This document shows, piece after piece, positions 54,901 through 62,977 of a stretch of DNA of 64,000 nucleotides (positions within the stretch are counted from its first letter, which is position 1; each line of letters opens with the position of its first letter). The DNA comes from CBDCYH01 sp965224105. GTDB taxonomy: Bacteria > Bacteroidota > Rhodothermia > Rhodothermales > JABDKH01. The stretch spans positions 372,001 through 436,000 of the forward strand of contig CBDCYH010000002.1 in NCBI GenBank assembly GCA_965224105.1, read 5' to 3'. Both the position numbers and the translations under genes were made by a program. Below the pieces are notes generated by a model. The model saw only the letters and a program-made list of their open reading frames with translations. It made no database searches and was not told the DNA's origin.

Positions 54901-57900
54901 TAGAGAAGTTTGACTGAAATTCCGCATTCGTATATGCGGTGGCGATTATAGCATTCGGGCTTAATGGATCGTAGTCATCCGTCTGAGTTGTCCTTGAAAG
55001 CGAGTAGCCATTGGACGCAAGAATATCCCCCATCTGGTTGCTGGTTGAAATAAGTCGTCCAAACGAATCGTACTCATGATGCGACACAGTACCCAGTTCA
55101 CCGAAGAAAACTTCAGGGTACAGAGTGTCGTCGTTATATACTATTTGGCCAATTTGCAGATCTGGATTGACAATTCTAACATTATCAATCACCCAATGTA
55201 CTGTGTTATGGGAATAGCCGTAGTTGCCAAAAGAAATCTTCCTAACACCCGAAGACGGCTGCAAGAAAGGAGCACCATCTACGCGTAGCACACCGTCAAG
55301 GTAATAGCTGACGGTCGCATCGATGACGTTAGCGACAATCTTAATGCGGTATGTTCGGCCAATCACGAGGTCGTCTGCGACTGAGCTCCATTGCCAACTT
55401 TTCGGTTTGAACTTCCAGTCCTCGTTATTGATAGACGAAAAAGTAACATTCTGAGTGCTCAGAAGGTCACCATTCCAACTTGAACCCCCAACACCGATTG
55501 TGAAGTCCCAATTGTCACTATCTGCAATTGTTAAGTCGAATTCGATGATGGCTTCGTCATTAATGGTCTGCCCCAGATCGTAGACTATATAGTCTCTTTC
55601 ATTATTGGTAGCGGATGCATGGTTCGTTTGGCGGAGTGAACCATTAACAATTTCCCATTCTGTGTCGCCGTCTGAATTTCGATCAACTTGCGTCCAGCGA
55701 AAGTCCAAGGCCTCAGAGTGAAACGCCTCTAGCGCTCCCTTTGGTGAACCTCCATAACGCTTTATTTTGGATGGCAGTGACGAGTTATGGATTCTTGAAA
55801 TCTCTGTTTTAATGTTGTTTCCATCGGCCAACACTTCAGCCCCTCCGTCATCACCATATTGATCAATTCTACCTGTAGCAACCCAGCTATTAGAACAGCT
55901 CATCGAGATGGATGTGTCATGCCAGCATGAAAAGGTAGGGCTTGATTGACTATCTGTGTGATGGGACCAGTACATGGATTTGAATGGGCCAAAGTATCCG
56001 TTATCGAACTCTTTGTAGGTTGTTACGGTGGAGTTCGTAAACAGCGAATCGTAACTGCCTCCCGGCGTCACAAATTCTTTCACAATGTCAGTTTTAACTG
56101 GAAGTGATAATGCGTTTTCATTGTCTAAGGAATCGTAAACTGTTTCGTAGCCATATTCAATCAAAGTAACCGATGTCGTATCACCGGTTTTTCTACGAAT
56201 CCAATAAGGCAATTGGCTATCATCCAGATAGGCATATTCCAATGACTCGCTGACTAGCCCCGTGTTAGTGGAATCAAAAACTGCAGCGTTGCTCCTCGAG
56301 GTGACTTTCTCCATTACAAGATTGTTGGTAGCATATTTTCTAATTGCGACGTTCCCATAAACGTATGCATTTGCGACTGGAATTTGCGATACGTTCCGCT
56401 CGATTACCGTTTGTCTGAATCCACTCGCATCCGAGTATGTCCAGAGGGGGATGCCCCAGTTTCCACTTCGATTGGAGGTAGCTACTGAGTAGTAATTTTG
56501 TTGGCCCAGCACCGTTGTTACCGCCGTTTTACTCAAACAAATATCATCCCTGCAGTCCGCCGTTGGGGCATTGTTCGTCCTGTAAAAATGTGTGTAATGA
56601 GTCTTCGTAGAAGTCCCCGTAGGGTTCCAGGTTGTGAGCTCAGGATAGTAGACTGCAACTGTGCCTCTATCATTGGGAATAAAATAGTGGGAATTGGCGA
56701 CCTGAACGTATGCTCGCTCCAGGAAAAGAGAGGGAACCCCTGTTAGGATCCCGCCTCCGTATTCATAGATTGTTGACTGATTGGGGACGTTCGCCTTTTT
56801 TGTAATTATCTCCTTCACTCGCACACCACCCTGCCAAGAACGATCCGAGGACACTTGATACGTCCCGGTCGACGAGGTTACACCCCCATCACTTTCGAAT
56901 GATATTAAGTCATACTTCCGTTGTTGCTGTCCGCCCGCCTCGCAGGTTAGGCAAATCTGGTCGTTCTCATAAATAAACTCTTGCTTCAAACCGGTTGGAT
57001 ATGTGATCTCCTTCAGGCTCCAGGACTTGGCATCGTCTTTGTCCGTGCTAAACTGCTGGTTCTTCCTATTGAAATACCCAAAGTCATCCATGTAGTCGCG
57101 ACTCGGCGAATATATTGTCGTCCCACCCTCTATGGGATAATATTCAAACCTGTGTCCCGCAAGCATGCGATTGTCATCATCTTTCTGATAGAGTTCCTTG
57201 AGTGTCAGCCGTGTCGAACTAACTGGAAATCCCCCAAGTGCTCCGTGCTCCAAGATCACGCGTTTTACAAGCCCACGGTCAACACCGTCATACTTTGCCA
57301 CCAACGAAATGGAATCCAGTTGTTGATAGAACAAGTTTGCACCAGGTGTCCATGCGCCATCCGAATTATCCGTTGAAACGCGATTGCTAGCGGAAAACGT
57401 AGCCTTGTGCGTTGGTGTCTCGATAGCCGAAACGTACGCGATTTGTTTTACGTATGGGACGGACAATTCTGCATCCCTAGTCGCGGTTCTAGTTTGATAG
57501 TAAAACTTTATCCAAGATCCATCCGCTGTCTTGCTTATTTGACTCGGATGGGACGGTATCGGCCCTGTGTAATCCCGACCGAGAATCGCGATCAGCCTCC
57601 AAGAACTAATGTAGTACCGCTGCTTTTTGTAAGTGGCGCTACCAATCCTTTTTCGTCCTTCGTTTGACTGGATCAAAGGGTTTGCGAAAACATATCTTTT
57701 TCCGTCTGGATCAGTTACAACAAAACTCTCATAATCACCTTTAGACGTGCTCAACGCAGTCGGTGGCTTGAGGACAAGTTCTTTAGTCCAATAAATTCCA
57801 ATTTTAACAGAATCGACCCAGTCATATTCCACCCGAACAGGCTTGTTGTTAAGAGGGTAAAACTCTGTTGGACTTAGCCTCGAAGGCAACTGATTGCCTG

Positions 57901-58336
57901 GTATTGCAAGAGGGTCGTGCCGAACCATGGTAAAGGACTCTCCTGGTTTCGTGACGTAGTACAGATCTGGTTGCTGCGATGCGAGCATCCCATCGTCAGT
58001 CGTAAACGGACCGCCAGCAACCATAGTTTGTACATCCCGAGCAATTGATCCCGGATCAAACGACCAGCCGAGTCCAATCCACGAAGCTTGCTGTCGGACC
58101 TTGATTCCGGATGTGTACCCGAACACCACATCAAAATCCAATCCATTGCGTCCCGGGATTGTCATTACGGGAATGGACAGGTTCAGGTCTCCTTTTGCGT
58201 CAACGCCAGGCGCAGAAATCTGGGCAGGCCGCCATGTATCCGGTTGCGCAGCGTATTCGTTGAGAATCGTCTGGGACTGGACGGACCCAGGCGCAAGGAG
58301 CATCGCAAAAACTAAAACAACTAATGACTGTCTCAT
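51920..58336 (-). CDS. Giant YD-repeat (RHS shell) protein without RHS core
   Basis: A 2138-residue secreted protein (signal MRQSLVVLVFAMLLAPGSVQ). The N-terminal part ('LNLSIPVMTIPGRNGLDFDV', 'VRQQASWIGLGWSFDPGSIA') is the SpvB/TcaC-like start of Bacteroidota RHS proteins. The middle (~960-1160 and ~1240-1420) holds two LamG/concanavalin-like segments ('IEFDLTIADSDNWDFTIGVG'). From ~1690 there are many YD repeats ('YFEYDNLNRMVASYSPD', 'YKYDYNGNLRFAAG', 'TNYTYDKAGNIRSIAY'). It ends with '...TEYYVRGLDGQVLAVYDD' and 'ILAGRPIGRVNNNN', where a normal RHS protein would continue into the core and toxin. First gene of the operon; its start is divergent from the Mor-like gene. Confidence 0.92.
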   Translation of the reverse strand: MRQSLVVLVFAMLLAPGSVQSQTILNEYAAQPDTWRPAQISAPGVDAKGDLNLSIPVMTIPGRNGLDFDVVFGYTSGIKVRQQASWIGLGWSFDPGSIARDVQTMVAGGPFTTDDGMLASQQPDLYYVTKPGESFTMVRHDPLAIPGNQLPSRLSPTEFYPLNNKPVRVEYDWVDSVKIGIYWTKELVLKPPTALSTSKGDYESFVVTDPDGKRYVFANPLIQSNEGRKRIGSATYKKQRYYISSWRLIAILGRDYTGPIPSHPSQISKTADGSWIKFYYQTRTATRDAELSVPYVKQIAYVSAIETPTHKATFSASNRVSTDNSDGAWTPGANLFYQQLDSISLVAKYDGVDRGLVKRVILEHGALGGFPVSSTRLTLKELYQKDDDNRMLAGHRFEYYPIEGGTTIYSPSRDYMDDFGYFNRKNQQFSTDKDDAKSWSLKEITYPTGLKQEFIYENDQICLTCEAGGQQQRKYDLISFESDGGVTSSTGTYQVSSDRSWQGGVRVKEIITKKANVPNQSTIYEYGGGILTGVPSLFLERAYVQVANSHYFIPNDRGTVAVYYPELTTWNPTGTSTKTHYTHFYRTNNAPTADCRDDICLSKTAVTTVLGQQNYYSVATSNRSGNWGIPLWTYSDASGFRQTVIERNVSQIPVANAYVYGNVAIRKYATNNLVMEKVTSRSNAAVFDSTNTGLVSESLEYAYLDDSQLPYWIRRKTGDTTSVTLIEYGYETVYDSLDNENALSLPVKTDIVKEFVTPGGSYDSLFTNSTVTTYKEFDNGYFGPFKSMYWSHHTDSQSSPTFSCWHDTSISMSCSNSWVATGRIDQYGDDGGAEVLADGNNIKTEISRIHNSSLPSKIKRYGGSPKGALEAFHSEALDFRWTQVDRNSDGDTEWEIVNGSLRQTNHASATNNERDYIVYDLGQTINDEAIIEFDLTIADSDNWDFTIGVGGSSWNGDLLSTQNVTFSSINNEDWKFKPKSWQWSSVADDLVIGRTYRIKIVANVIDATVSYYLDGVLRVDGAPFLQPSSGVRKISFGNYGYSHNTVHWVIDNVRIVNPDLQIGQIVYNDDTLYPEVFFGELGTVSHHEYDSFGRLISTSNQMGDILASNGYSLSRTTQTDDYDPLSPNAIIATAYTNAEFQSNFSTGAGFVNTLGPDFSFGETGPDDVLSLKAEANSSDRRIVRYGLPSKSLVARYDFHPGTSQTQPEIGFSSGATERCRILYHAGSDNDFVAHSRSDGVSVVNTTFWSDVDPNKWYTLEIEKLESGTCRFWAYEKGAGRNPDQMTERTGLAVFNPEFWIMGDGGYFWVSNLYLGDVAESTTFLDDEGLEIQTHVELGHTRLASSTIYDDFGRAIKNLSPVPVAGNNYESQLETMADTYYQSFSEPGKTVFPYVETEYDFSGRPVVTYPAQLSANSNSRSKIATTYLMDARIPPAHLGGAIPADVVAVTDEDGRTSFSYTDIDGRTFLEFSEATIDAVPEIPATVADISASSNSEGSGLCSPICITSEVEKWDPAAIDTALFVPTKSFIGRAEASMTEDAHSYSVANIVKGNSHLAAFGHDGYFTVSTSQGDVPFFAGSTYRFRAEAFTSEFNGGFADSDLIVYGQENGKYRAIVDKYYQNYDFAGNLIESIEPNCMNSSQGGDCSGDWTRYFEYDNLNRMVASYSPDADGDGNGDPTNEVPGGAARPDYEYKYDYNGNLRFAAGPNGVNTSNPADQYFVYYDYDSLDRLVEVGTFLGLIEDANPNGPLQPGDKIREVSYSYFGNTLEYVVSQSDTTVYTYDALGNVSTLRQRIDGVGSKVTNYTYDKAGNIRSIAYQPGVNNEEFYLWYEYDLAGQLLAVKSNSVNDESTADVETSMAYSPLNQLSQSKLGANLQTVDYSYDLRSRLVQINDINSMGSGSGSDEFALSLGYDKVEQIAGLNGIQHEPLFGGNISCMAWRTKATEHQGKVAGYAFTYDHLNRLYTADFASRGESSESSWSQKSQFDVGLGQTAGIAYDDNGNILSLNRRKESTGDWNLAYSYESGSNQLNSVTISGGQNRTMVYDYNGNVTANSLFSSAVYDYANMPISMNVAGVGTFTYRYNSEGLRTVKDGPGSTDTEYYVRGLDGQVLAVYDDSGDVIYWNILAGRPIGRVNNNN

Positions 58337-58751
58337 GGTAGGCAGTAGAACTCGTTCGTGGAATTATTTTCCGTAGAGTACTCTGCCAGAATTGATTCAG
58401 TCAAACGTGTTTCTGTATGCAAGTTTGCGCAAGTTTCTGTTTGCGAAACCACACAAAGAAATTGCCTGCAAGGGCGACTGACAAGATTTGATCGGGGTAA
58501 AAATTTTTAACCTTGATTTGCGGCCGATGCGAGCATTTCGGTGTAGCAAGTAGGGCAAATCCTGTCCAGACGGATCGTTTTCGCGTGATTTAATGATTTG
58601 CGAATTATTGTTTGCAAAAACGCATGAGATAGTGCATGCAGAAAGGCATTACACAAAGGTTATGTTTTTGTCATAATGTTGTTTAAAAGGCTAACTCGCA
58701 AAATCATGGGCAAATTTGAGAATCATGAAAACACAAAAACGGTAATGTTAA
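58337..58751. promoter_or_regulatory. Divergent promoter region with repeated TTTGCGAA-like motifs
   Basis: 415 AT-rich bp between the shell gene and the Mor-like gene, with no coding frame. TTTGC followed by G/A-A-A recurs at 58424 (TTTGCGCAAG), 58440 (TTTGCGAAA), 58517, 58597 (TTTGCGAAT) and 58611 (TTTGCAAAA), and in inverse at 58697 (CGCAAAAT). Candidate binding sites for the Mor-like protein; untested. Confidence 0.45.
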
Positions 58752-59075
58752 ATGAAACCCCACGAAGTTGATTTGCTCTCCCTTATTACTATTGACGACC
58801 TTAACGGCGTTATCGAAAAAGTTGCTGATGAGGTTGGGATTGAAACCGTGATATTTCTTATACGGGTTTTTGGAGGAGAGAACTTTTACGTCCCATCAAA
58901 AAGAAAAATGCTGCGCGTCGCACTGAGTAAAGCCGTCGAGCGTGAATACGATGGAACGAACGGACTAGATCTTGCCCTGCGGTATAACACAACCCGAGGT
59001 ACAATTGAAAAGTTGGCCGCAAAATTGAAGGCTGATAAAGAAACCGACGGGGAGATTACTGACAAGGAAGAGTAA
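58752..59075 (+). CDS. Mor-type (phage Mu middle-operon-regulator-like) transcription factor
   Basis: A 107-residue protein with the Mor/C pattern: an N-terminal helical dimerisation part ('LITIDDLNGVIEKVADEVG'), the signature 'FLIRVFGGENFYVPSKRK' and the helix-turn-helix 'EYDGTNGLDLALRYNTTRGT' followed by 'IEKLAAKL'. Mor proteins activate phage or island promoters. There are no phage structural or transposase genes in the window, so it seems to be a resident copy. It is divergent from the RHS-shell operon across a 415-bp region that contains repeated TTTGCGAA motifs, so control of that operon is a reasonable inference. A perfect hairpin follows 29 bp after its stop. Confidence 0.78.
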   Translation: MKPHEVDLLSLITIDDLNGVIEKVADEVGIETVIFLIRVFGGENFYVPSKRKMLRVALSKAVEREYDGTNGLDLALRYNTTRGTIEKLAAKLKADKETDGEITDKEE

Positions 59076-59103
59076 TGTCATTCTGTACGTCAGCGGCGAC
59101 AGC

Positions 59104-59136
59104 GCCCGAGATATCTTGCTTGCAGATATCTCGGGC
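59104..59136 (+). terminator. Perfect 13-bp hairpin after the Mor-like gene (no T tract)
   Basis: Arms GCCCGAGATATCT (59104-59116) and AGATATCTCGGGC (59124-59136) with a 7-nt loop. No run of T follows, so it may act as an mRNA-stabilising 3' hairpin, a weak terminator, or a protein site. Confidence 0.5.
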
Positions 59137-59974
59137 AGGGTTGCTACTAGTTCGTGCCTGGTCTGACTCCCGTTTGACACGCGCCGATTTCTGACTTGTA
59201 CGCCGCAAGTGAGCGACCTGTGGAATTCGGCGCACACCTTGCTTCCGAGGCTGGGATAATAGTTCGTCGAAGCCGCTTTCCTGGTATCTCGACTTCCGAT
59301 TCGGTTAACGAGCGACAATAAGGGCGCTATCGGCAGCGGCAACAGAGCCACGAATGGACTGGCTGATTTGCAAAAAACTGGGTCGCCTGTACGGCCTCCT
59401 CGAATGGTTCCTATACAGTCGACACCGGAAGGTCCTGGCATAGGTAGGATGCAGGAAGGTGTGCAAGCAGCCCCGGTCCTGTGGAATCATTCATGGCGTC
59501 GATGAACAGGTCAAAAGGTGAATTCGTCGTTCTCGCGTTACCTCCTGGTTCGGCCATGAAGCAAATTTGAGTGAAGGGTAAGGGCGGCCTCCCCGTCTCC
59601 GACATAGAGCTTTTTCAGGTCCATCCAATTCGGTTCCACCCAAGAAAATGCTAACGTGTCCGTGGTTGGTACGCCGTGCGGTTCAAAATAGTCAGCACCT
59701 AGTAAGAGGGCCGGGGCCGATCCAGAAATAGCCAGGTTACTAAATTGCACAACTGGACAACACTTATCAGGTTCAACAAACGTCTCACGGATTTGGACAT
59801 TCTTAAAGCACGCAGCGTTCCTAACATTCCATGACAGGTTGGAGATGAAATGAAACTGGAGGACAAAACGAATGCCCAGGCGGCAGGTGCCCCCGCACAA
59901 TCACATTGAATTCAATCAAATCGGACTAGCACACAGTAGTACAGGAGATTTTTCTCCAACCAAGCCTTACCCGG
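59137..59974. other. Mostly non-coding stretch, possible decayed cassette
   Basis: About 840 bp between the hairpin and the lipoprotein stop at 59975. No frame here has a convincing start and length. It may be remnant toxin or immunity sequence, as expected in a cassette array. One frame with protein-like composition is listed separately. Confidence 0.4.
59538..59900 (-). pseudogene. Possible gene remnant
   Basis: A 120-codon open stretch starting at a TTG with no good ribosome site. Its second half reads like protein ('VVQFSNLAISGSAPALLLGA', 'DYFEPHGVP', 'LAFSWVEPNWMDLKKLYVGD'), and 'LLLGADYF' recalls the strand-turn of retropepsin-like aspartic proteases, but the catalytic DTG motif is missing. 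The first half has unusual composition. I consider it a fragment; it could also be chance. Confidence 0.3.
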
Positions 59975-60487
59975 TTAACGATATGATTTAGAACTACGGT
60001 GGAGAACGGCCAGTAAAGTGTCTGCAGCAGCTCGTGGGATTCCCGTAACGTCTTTTTCTCCCAAAATCTCCCGAACAACAGGATCGCCAGCGGCTGGAAC
60101 ACTGATTAAAAAAAGACTTTTGTAGGAAGCAACCAATCGTTGATTGCCTACGACAATCTCACTCTCATTGCCGTCGAACAATACTGTCGTGCTATCTGCG
60201 ATCGACCCAGGCTCGGGATCACATTTCATCCACCGAGTTGTTATATCAAATTTGGCGACAGTGGGAAAATAGTTCTCCACTTTGAACCCCTTGAAACATT
60301 GAATGGAATCTCGCGAAAGAAATGCTACCTGCACCATTCCGCTATCGCGAGGACTTTCATAATGAATGCTAACTATCCTGCCACCCGGGAGATCGTAGCC
60401 ACCCGATCCCGAATTCCATTCGGTTTGCCAACAACCAGAGAGACCTGAGCCCAGGATTATTAGTATGCAAAACCAGAGTGTATTCAT
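59975..60487 (-). CDS. Hypothetical lipoprotein, candidate immunity protein of the second cassette
   Basis: A 170-residue lipoprotein (signal MNTLWFCILIILGSGLSGC, lipobox LSGC). The mature part is beta-rich ('GGRIVSIHYESPRDSGMVQV', 'DSTTVLFDGNESEIVVGNQR') with a C-terminal 'IPRAAADTLLAVLHRSSKSY'. No family is recognised and I see no similarity to the lipoprotein at 48510-48992. It lies 160 bp downstream of the second RHS-core cassette on the same strand, as the other lipoprotein follows the first cassette, so each core is followed by a different small lipoprotein. An immunity role is inference. Confidence 0.65.
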   Translation of the reverse strand: MNTLWFCILIILGSGLSGCWQTEWNSGSGGYDLPGGRIVSIHYESPRDSGMVQVAFLSRDSIQCFKGFKVENYFPTVAKFDITTRWMKCDPEPGSIADSTTVLFDGNESEIVVGNQRLVASYKSLFLISVPAAGDPVVREILGEKDVTGIPRAAADTLLAVLHRSSKSYR

Positions 60488-60647
60488 AAAAACTGCAGTT
60501 TCATTTGGTCAGTTCTCAAATCAATATCTCCGAAATAGACCAAACGCAGGGCGCCTACTGTAATTCACGCGCCGGAAGCCGTCGTTGGTATTGGGAGCAG
60601 AACGGTAATAATATCCCATTTGGTGTGTCTCAACAAAGGATGGCTGA

Positions 60648-62228
60648 TTAGGTAAACAGATCATATGCCATACCACTACTTCCTCGTAAGGACAATTTTG
60701 CTGAGGGGAAAACATCCGTTGATGCGTTAATGTCTAATGTACCCCCATTGTTTTGTATGTATAAATATTGGGCAACGTTTACATAGTCGTACCCAAGAGC
60801 TTGCAAGCCAACCGCTTCCAGTGGATGGACCATTGTATGAGCTTCATATTGTGCCCAGAAACTGGATGGATCATTATCCTGATTCTCGATATTTGGCAAG
60901 CCAGGAACACTGACTTGCCCGGGAAAGATACCCGCAGTTCTGCCGACGGATCTCTCAAAGGTAATAGAAACTGCTGAAATTGCCCCTTCTTCCCCGACCT
61001 GCGCATCAATCCTAATGATGGATGTCATTTTGTCACCGCGAACAAACCATGCAGGCGCAGGTCCATCCCATGAACGGCCGTCAATATAGCTGACAAAGGT
61101 AAAGGTCAAATCCTCCCCAAGATGCGTAAATCCACTAATAGGGTCTGACCCATTGATCCAAGAGATTGTGCCTGTCGAATCATTTCTGTACCACTCACGT
61201 CCATCCAGATCAGATATGTTGGGCGGATTGTTCGCCGAGTAATGGTAGGGACTCCACGAAGCGTATTTTTTCGCCAACGGGTCAATTCCGTTCCACCTGC
61301 CAATTTCGGCGTCATAGTACCTCGCGCCCGCATAATACTCTCCGGTTTCCTCATCCTTCTCGTGCCCGGTGAAGCCTTCTTTGGGCCTCTCCGTCGTGCC
61401 TGTCCGCCCCGCCATCTCCATTCCAAATGGATAGTAGTCGGCATAGTGAACCACATCGCCGTTGTCATCGATCACCACACGGATAGAGCCCAGGTGGTCG
61501 CGGATGTAGTACAGCTTGTCCGCTACATTACCTCCACCGGGAGGCGTGCCCGGCGTGTATGTTTCTTCCCATGACGTGCTGTCGGGTCCGTCAAAGATCT
61601 CCAGCCGGATATTGTAAGGAGAGGAATCCCACGTAGGGAATGAATAATGCAGCTCCCACGCCGTCGTCTTCGGCGTTCCGTTTACATACCACTGGTACGT
61701 CAAACTGCCTCCGGAAGTACTGTGCGCGTACGCCTTGAAGTTGTGGTATTCTCCCTGCGTGACGTAGTTGTGCGAGGGAATCACAGGATTGACAACCAGC
61801 GAGTCCAGTACAGGCCCGATGCCTCCACCGCCGCCTCCACCTGGAGGCGATCCAGCTGTGTAGATCTCTTCCCAGGACACGCAGGAAGAACCGTCACAGA
61901 TATCTACGTGGATGGTATAGGGAGAAGAGTTCCAGGTGGGAAAGGAGTAGTGTAGTTCCCAGGATGTTCCCAATCGAATCTCCCATTGTATTTCCTCGAC
62001 CTTCGCACCTCCTAGTCCGAGGCCGCTAACTAATGCCGCAATCTTTCTACGTTTTCGTTTCTGGCAAAACCCAGAAAGTTGAACGGTCATATGCAAGCCG
62101 TCGACACCCACTCCTTCTTCCAACACGAGTCCAAGTTTTCTCTCTTCGATCGTATCCACAAGTGTGTAACGCACCAAGAGGTCATTCTTGATGTCTCTCA
62201 TGAACGGAATCTCAATGAGTAGTGTCAT
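60648..62228 (-). CDS. Second RHS-core cassette with alternative C-terminus, no signal peptide
   Basis: A 526-residue frame. Residues 1-87 ('MTLLIEIPFMRDIKNDLLVR' onward) look like the start of a different small protein, perhaps an immunity gene. At 61968 the frame passes without interruption into the 688-bp block shared with the other cassette (Ig repeat, RHS core, 'GRWNGID'). After 'DPLAKKYASWSPYHYSANNP' and 'DLDGREWYRNDSTG' comes a ~190-residue C-terminus unlike the zincin one; I cannot assign its activity. There is no signal peptide, so this copy is unlikely to be exported as it stands and may be a silent cassette. Confidence 0.8.
   Translation of the reverse strand: MTLLIEIPFMRDIKNDLLVRYTLVDTIEERKLGLVLEEGVGVDGLHMTVQLSGFCQKRKRRKIAALVSGLGLGGAKVEEIQWEIRLGTSWELHYSFPTWNSSPYTIHVDICDGSSCVSWEEIYTAGSPPGGGGGGGIGPVLDSLVVNPVIPSHNYVTQGEYHNFKAYAHSTSGGSLTYQWYVNGTPKTTAWELHYSFPTWDSSPYNIRLEIFDGPDSTSWEETYTPGTPPGGGNVADKLYYIRDHLGSIRVVIDDNGDVVHYADYYPFGMEMAGRTGTTERPKEGFTGHEKDEETGEYYAGARYYDAEIGRWNGIDPLAKKYASWSPYHYSANNPPNISDLDGREWYRNDSTGTISWINGSDPISGFTHLGEDLTFTFVSYIDGRSWDGPAPAWFVRGDKMTSIIRIDAQVGEEGAISAVSITFERSVGRTAGIFPGQVSVPGLPNIENQDNDPSSFWAQYEAHTMVHPLEAVGLQALGYDYVNVAQYLYIQNNGGTLDINASTDVFPSAKLSLRGSSGMAYDLFT
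61281..61968. repeat. 688-bp near-identical direct repeat, copy 2
   Basis: Second copy of the block at 49671-50358, same orientation, gap-free. The abrupt loss of similarity at 61969 (upstream, inside another coding frame) and just before 61281 marks recombination boundaries. Confidence 0.92.
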
Positions 62229-62266
62229 TCGCGCGAAGGATTAGCAGAGTCCATGCACCTCGGTGT

Positions 62267-62770
62267 TTATTCGAAAGCTGGATACGGAATTGGGTATTGC
62301 CCGGTCAGTATGCGATGGACAATATTGGGTGGACTCATCACCAGTCCTATTTCAGCATTGCGATTCTCCCCACGTAGTCTCCCGACAGTTGTAAAGTCCT
62401 CGTCATTGATTCTCCAAACATACCAGTTATTTGAAACCTTAACCTCTTCGCCAGGCTTCCAGCCATAGTCGTTCGTATCCCGAAAGAGGATTTTTTTGGT
62501 GTCGCCCACATCACCGCAATTCCCCTCGAATTCCCAGTAACCCATTTTCAATCCCAACTTTGTTACACAGTGAGCATAGAAAGCTACTTCTCCTTTTACC
62601 ACTTCCTCAAGATTCACGTCGCATGTCGCCGGATACGCTTTTTCAAAAGCGCGAATTACATCGCTATTCAGTTGAGTGAGATCACTAATTATGTATTGAA
62701 AATACTTTTTTGTCCCGTCCTCGATCTGAACAGAAAATACATCCCCAACCTTTGTGTTCTTTCGTGACAT
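62267..62770 (-). CDS. Imm26-like immunity protein
   Basis: A 167-residue cytoplasmic protein. The start 'KVGDVFSVQIEDGTKKYFQY' fits the beta-barrel opening of the Imm26 group of polymorphic-toxin immunity proteins, and 'DLTQLNSDVIRAFEKAYP', 'GEVAFYAHCVTKLGLKMGYW' and 'ENRNAEIGLVMSPPNIVHRI' are conserved-looking blocks. I recall this pattern from Bacteroidota immunity-like proteins but could not confirm it by alignment. It lies 38 bp upstream of the second RHS cassette and 207 bp from a truncated leader cassette; its cognate toxin seems to be missing, so it would be an orphan immunity gene. Confidence 0.6.
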   Translation of the reverse strand: MSRKNTKVGDVFSVQIEDGTKKYFQYIISDLTQLNSDVIRAFEKAYPATCDVNLEEVVKGEVAFYAHCVTKLGLKMGYWEFEGNCGDVGDTKKILFRDTNDYGWKPGEEVKVSNNWYVWRINDEDFTTVGRLRGENRNAEIGLVMSPPNIVHRILTGQYPIPYPAFE

Positions 62771-62977
62771 TTTCAGCCAAAGAATATTACTTAATACCGA
62801 ATTGGTGCCAGTATTTAGGCGCTATCGAATTAATCTTATTTAACAGCTGGCCTCCGTTCTTTTGCAAACCAAAACCATTGATTAGCGTCTGCTCCCTCGC
62901 TCTTGCTACACTTTTAGATAGACCTTTGGATCCTTCTACTACGCGATAACGCAGCAACGATTTTGCTGTGCGGGAGT

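Noticed and set aside
58752..59075. Mu-like prophage suggested by the Mor-type protein
   Set aside because: No transposase, head, tail or lysis genes are present on either side; only the regulator is there.
58965..59441. Antisense 158-codon frame overlapping the Mor-like gene
   Set aside because: It overlaps the conserved Mor-like coding sequence and the hairpin, and its translation shows no family features.
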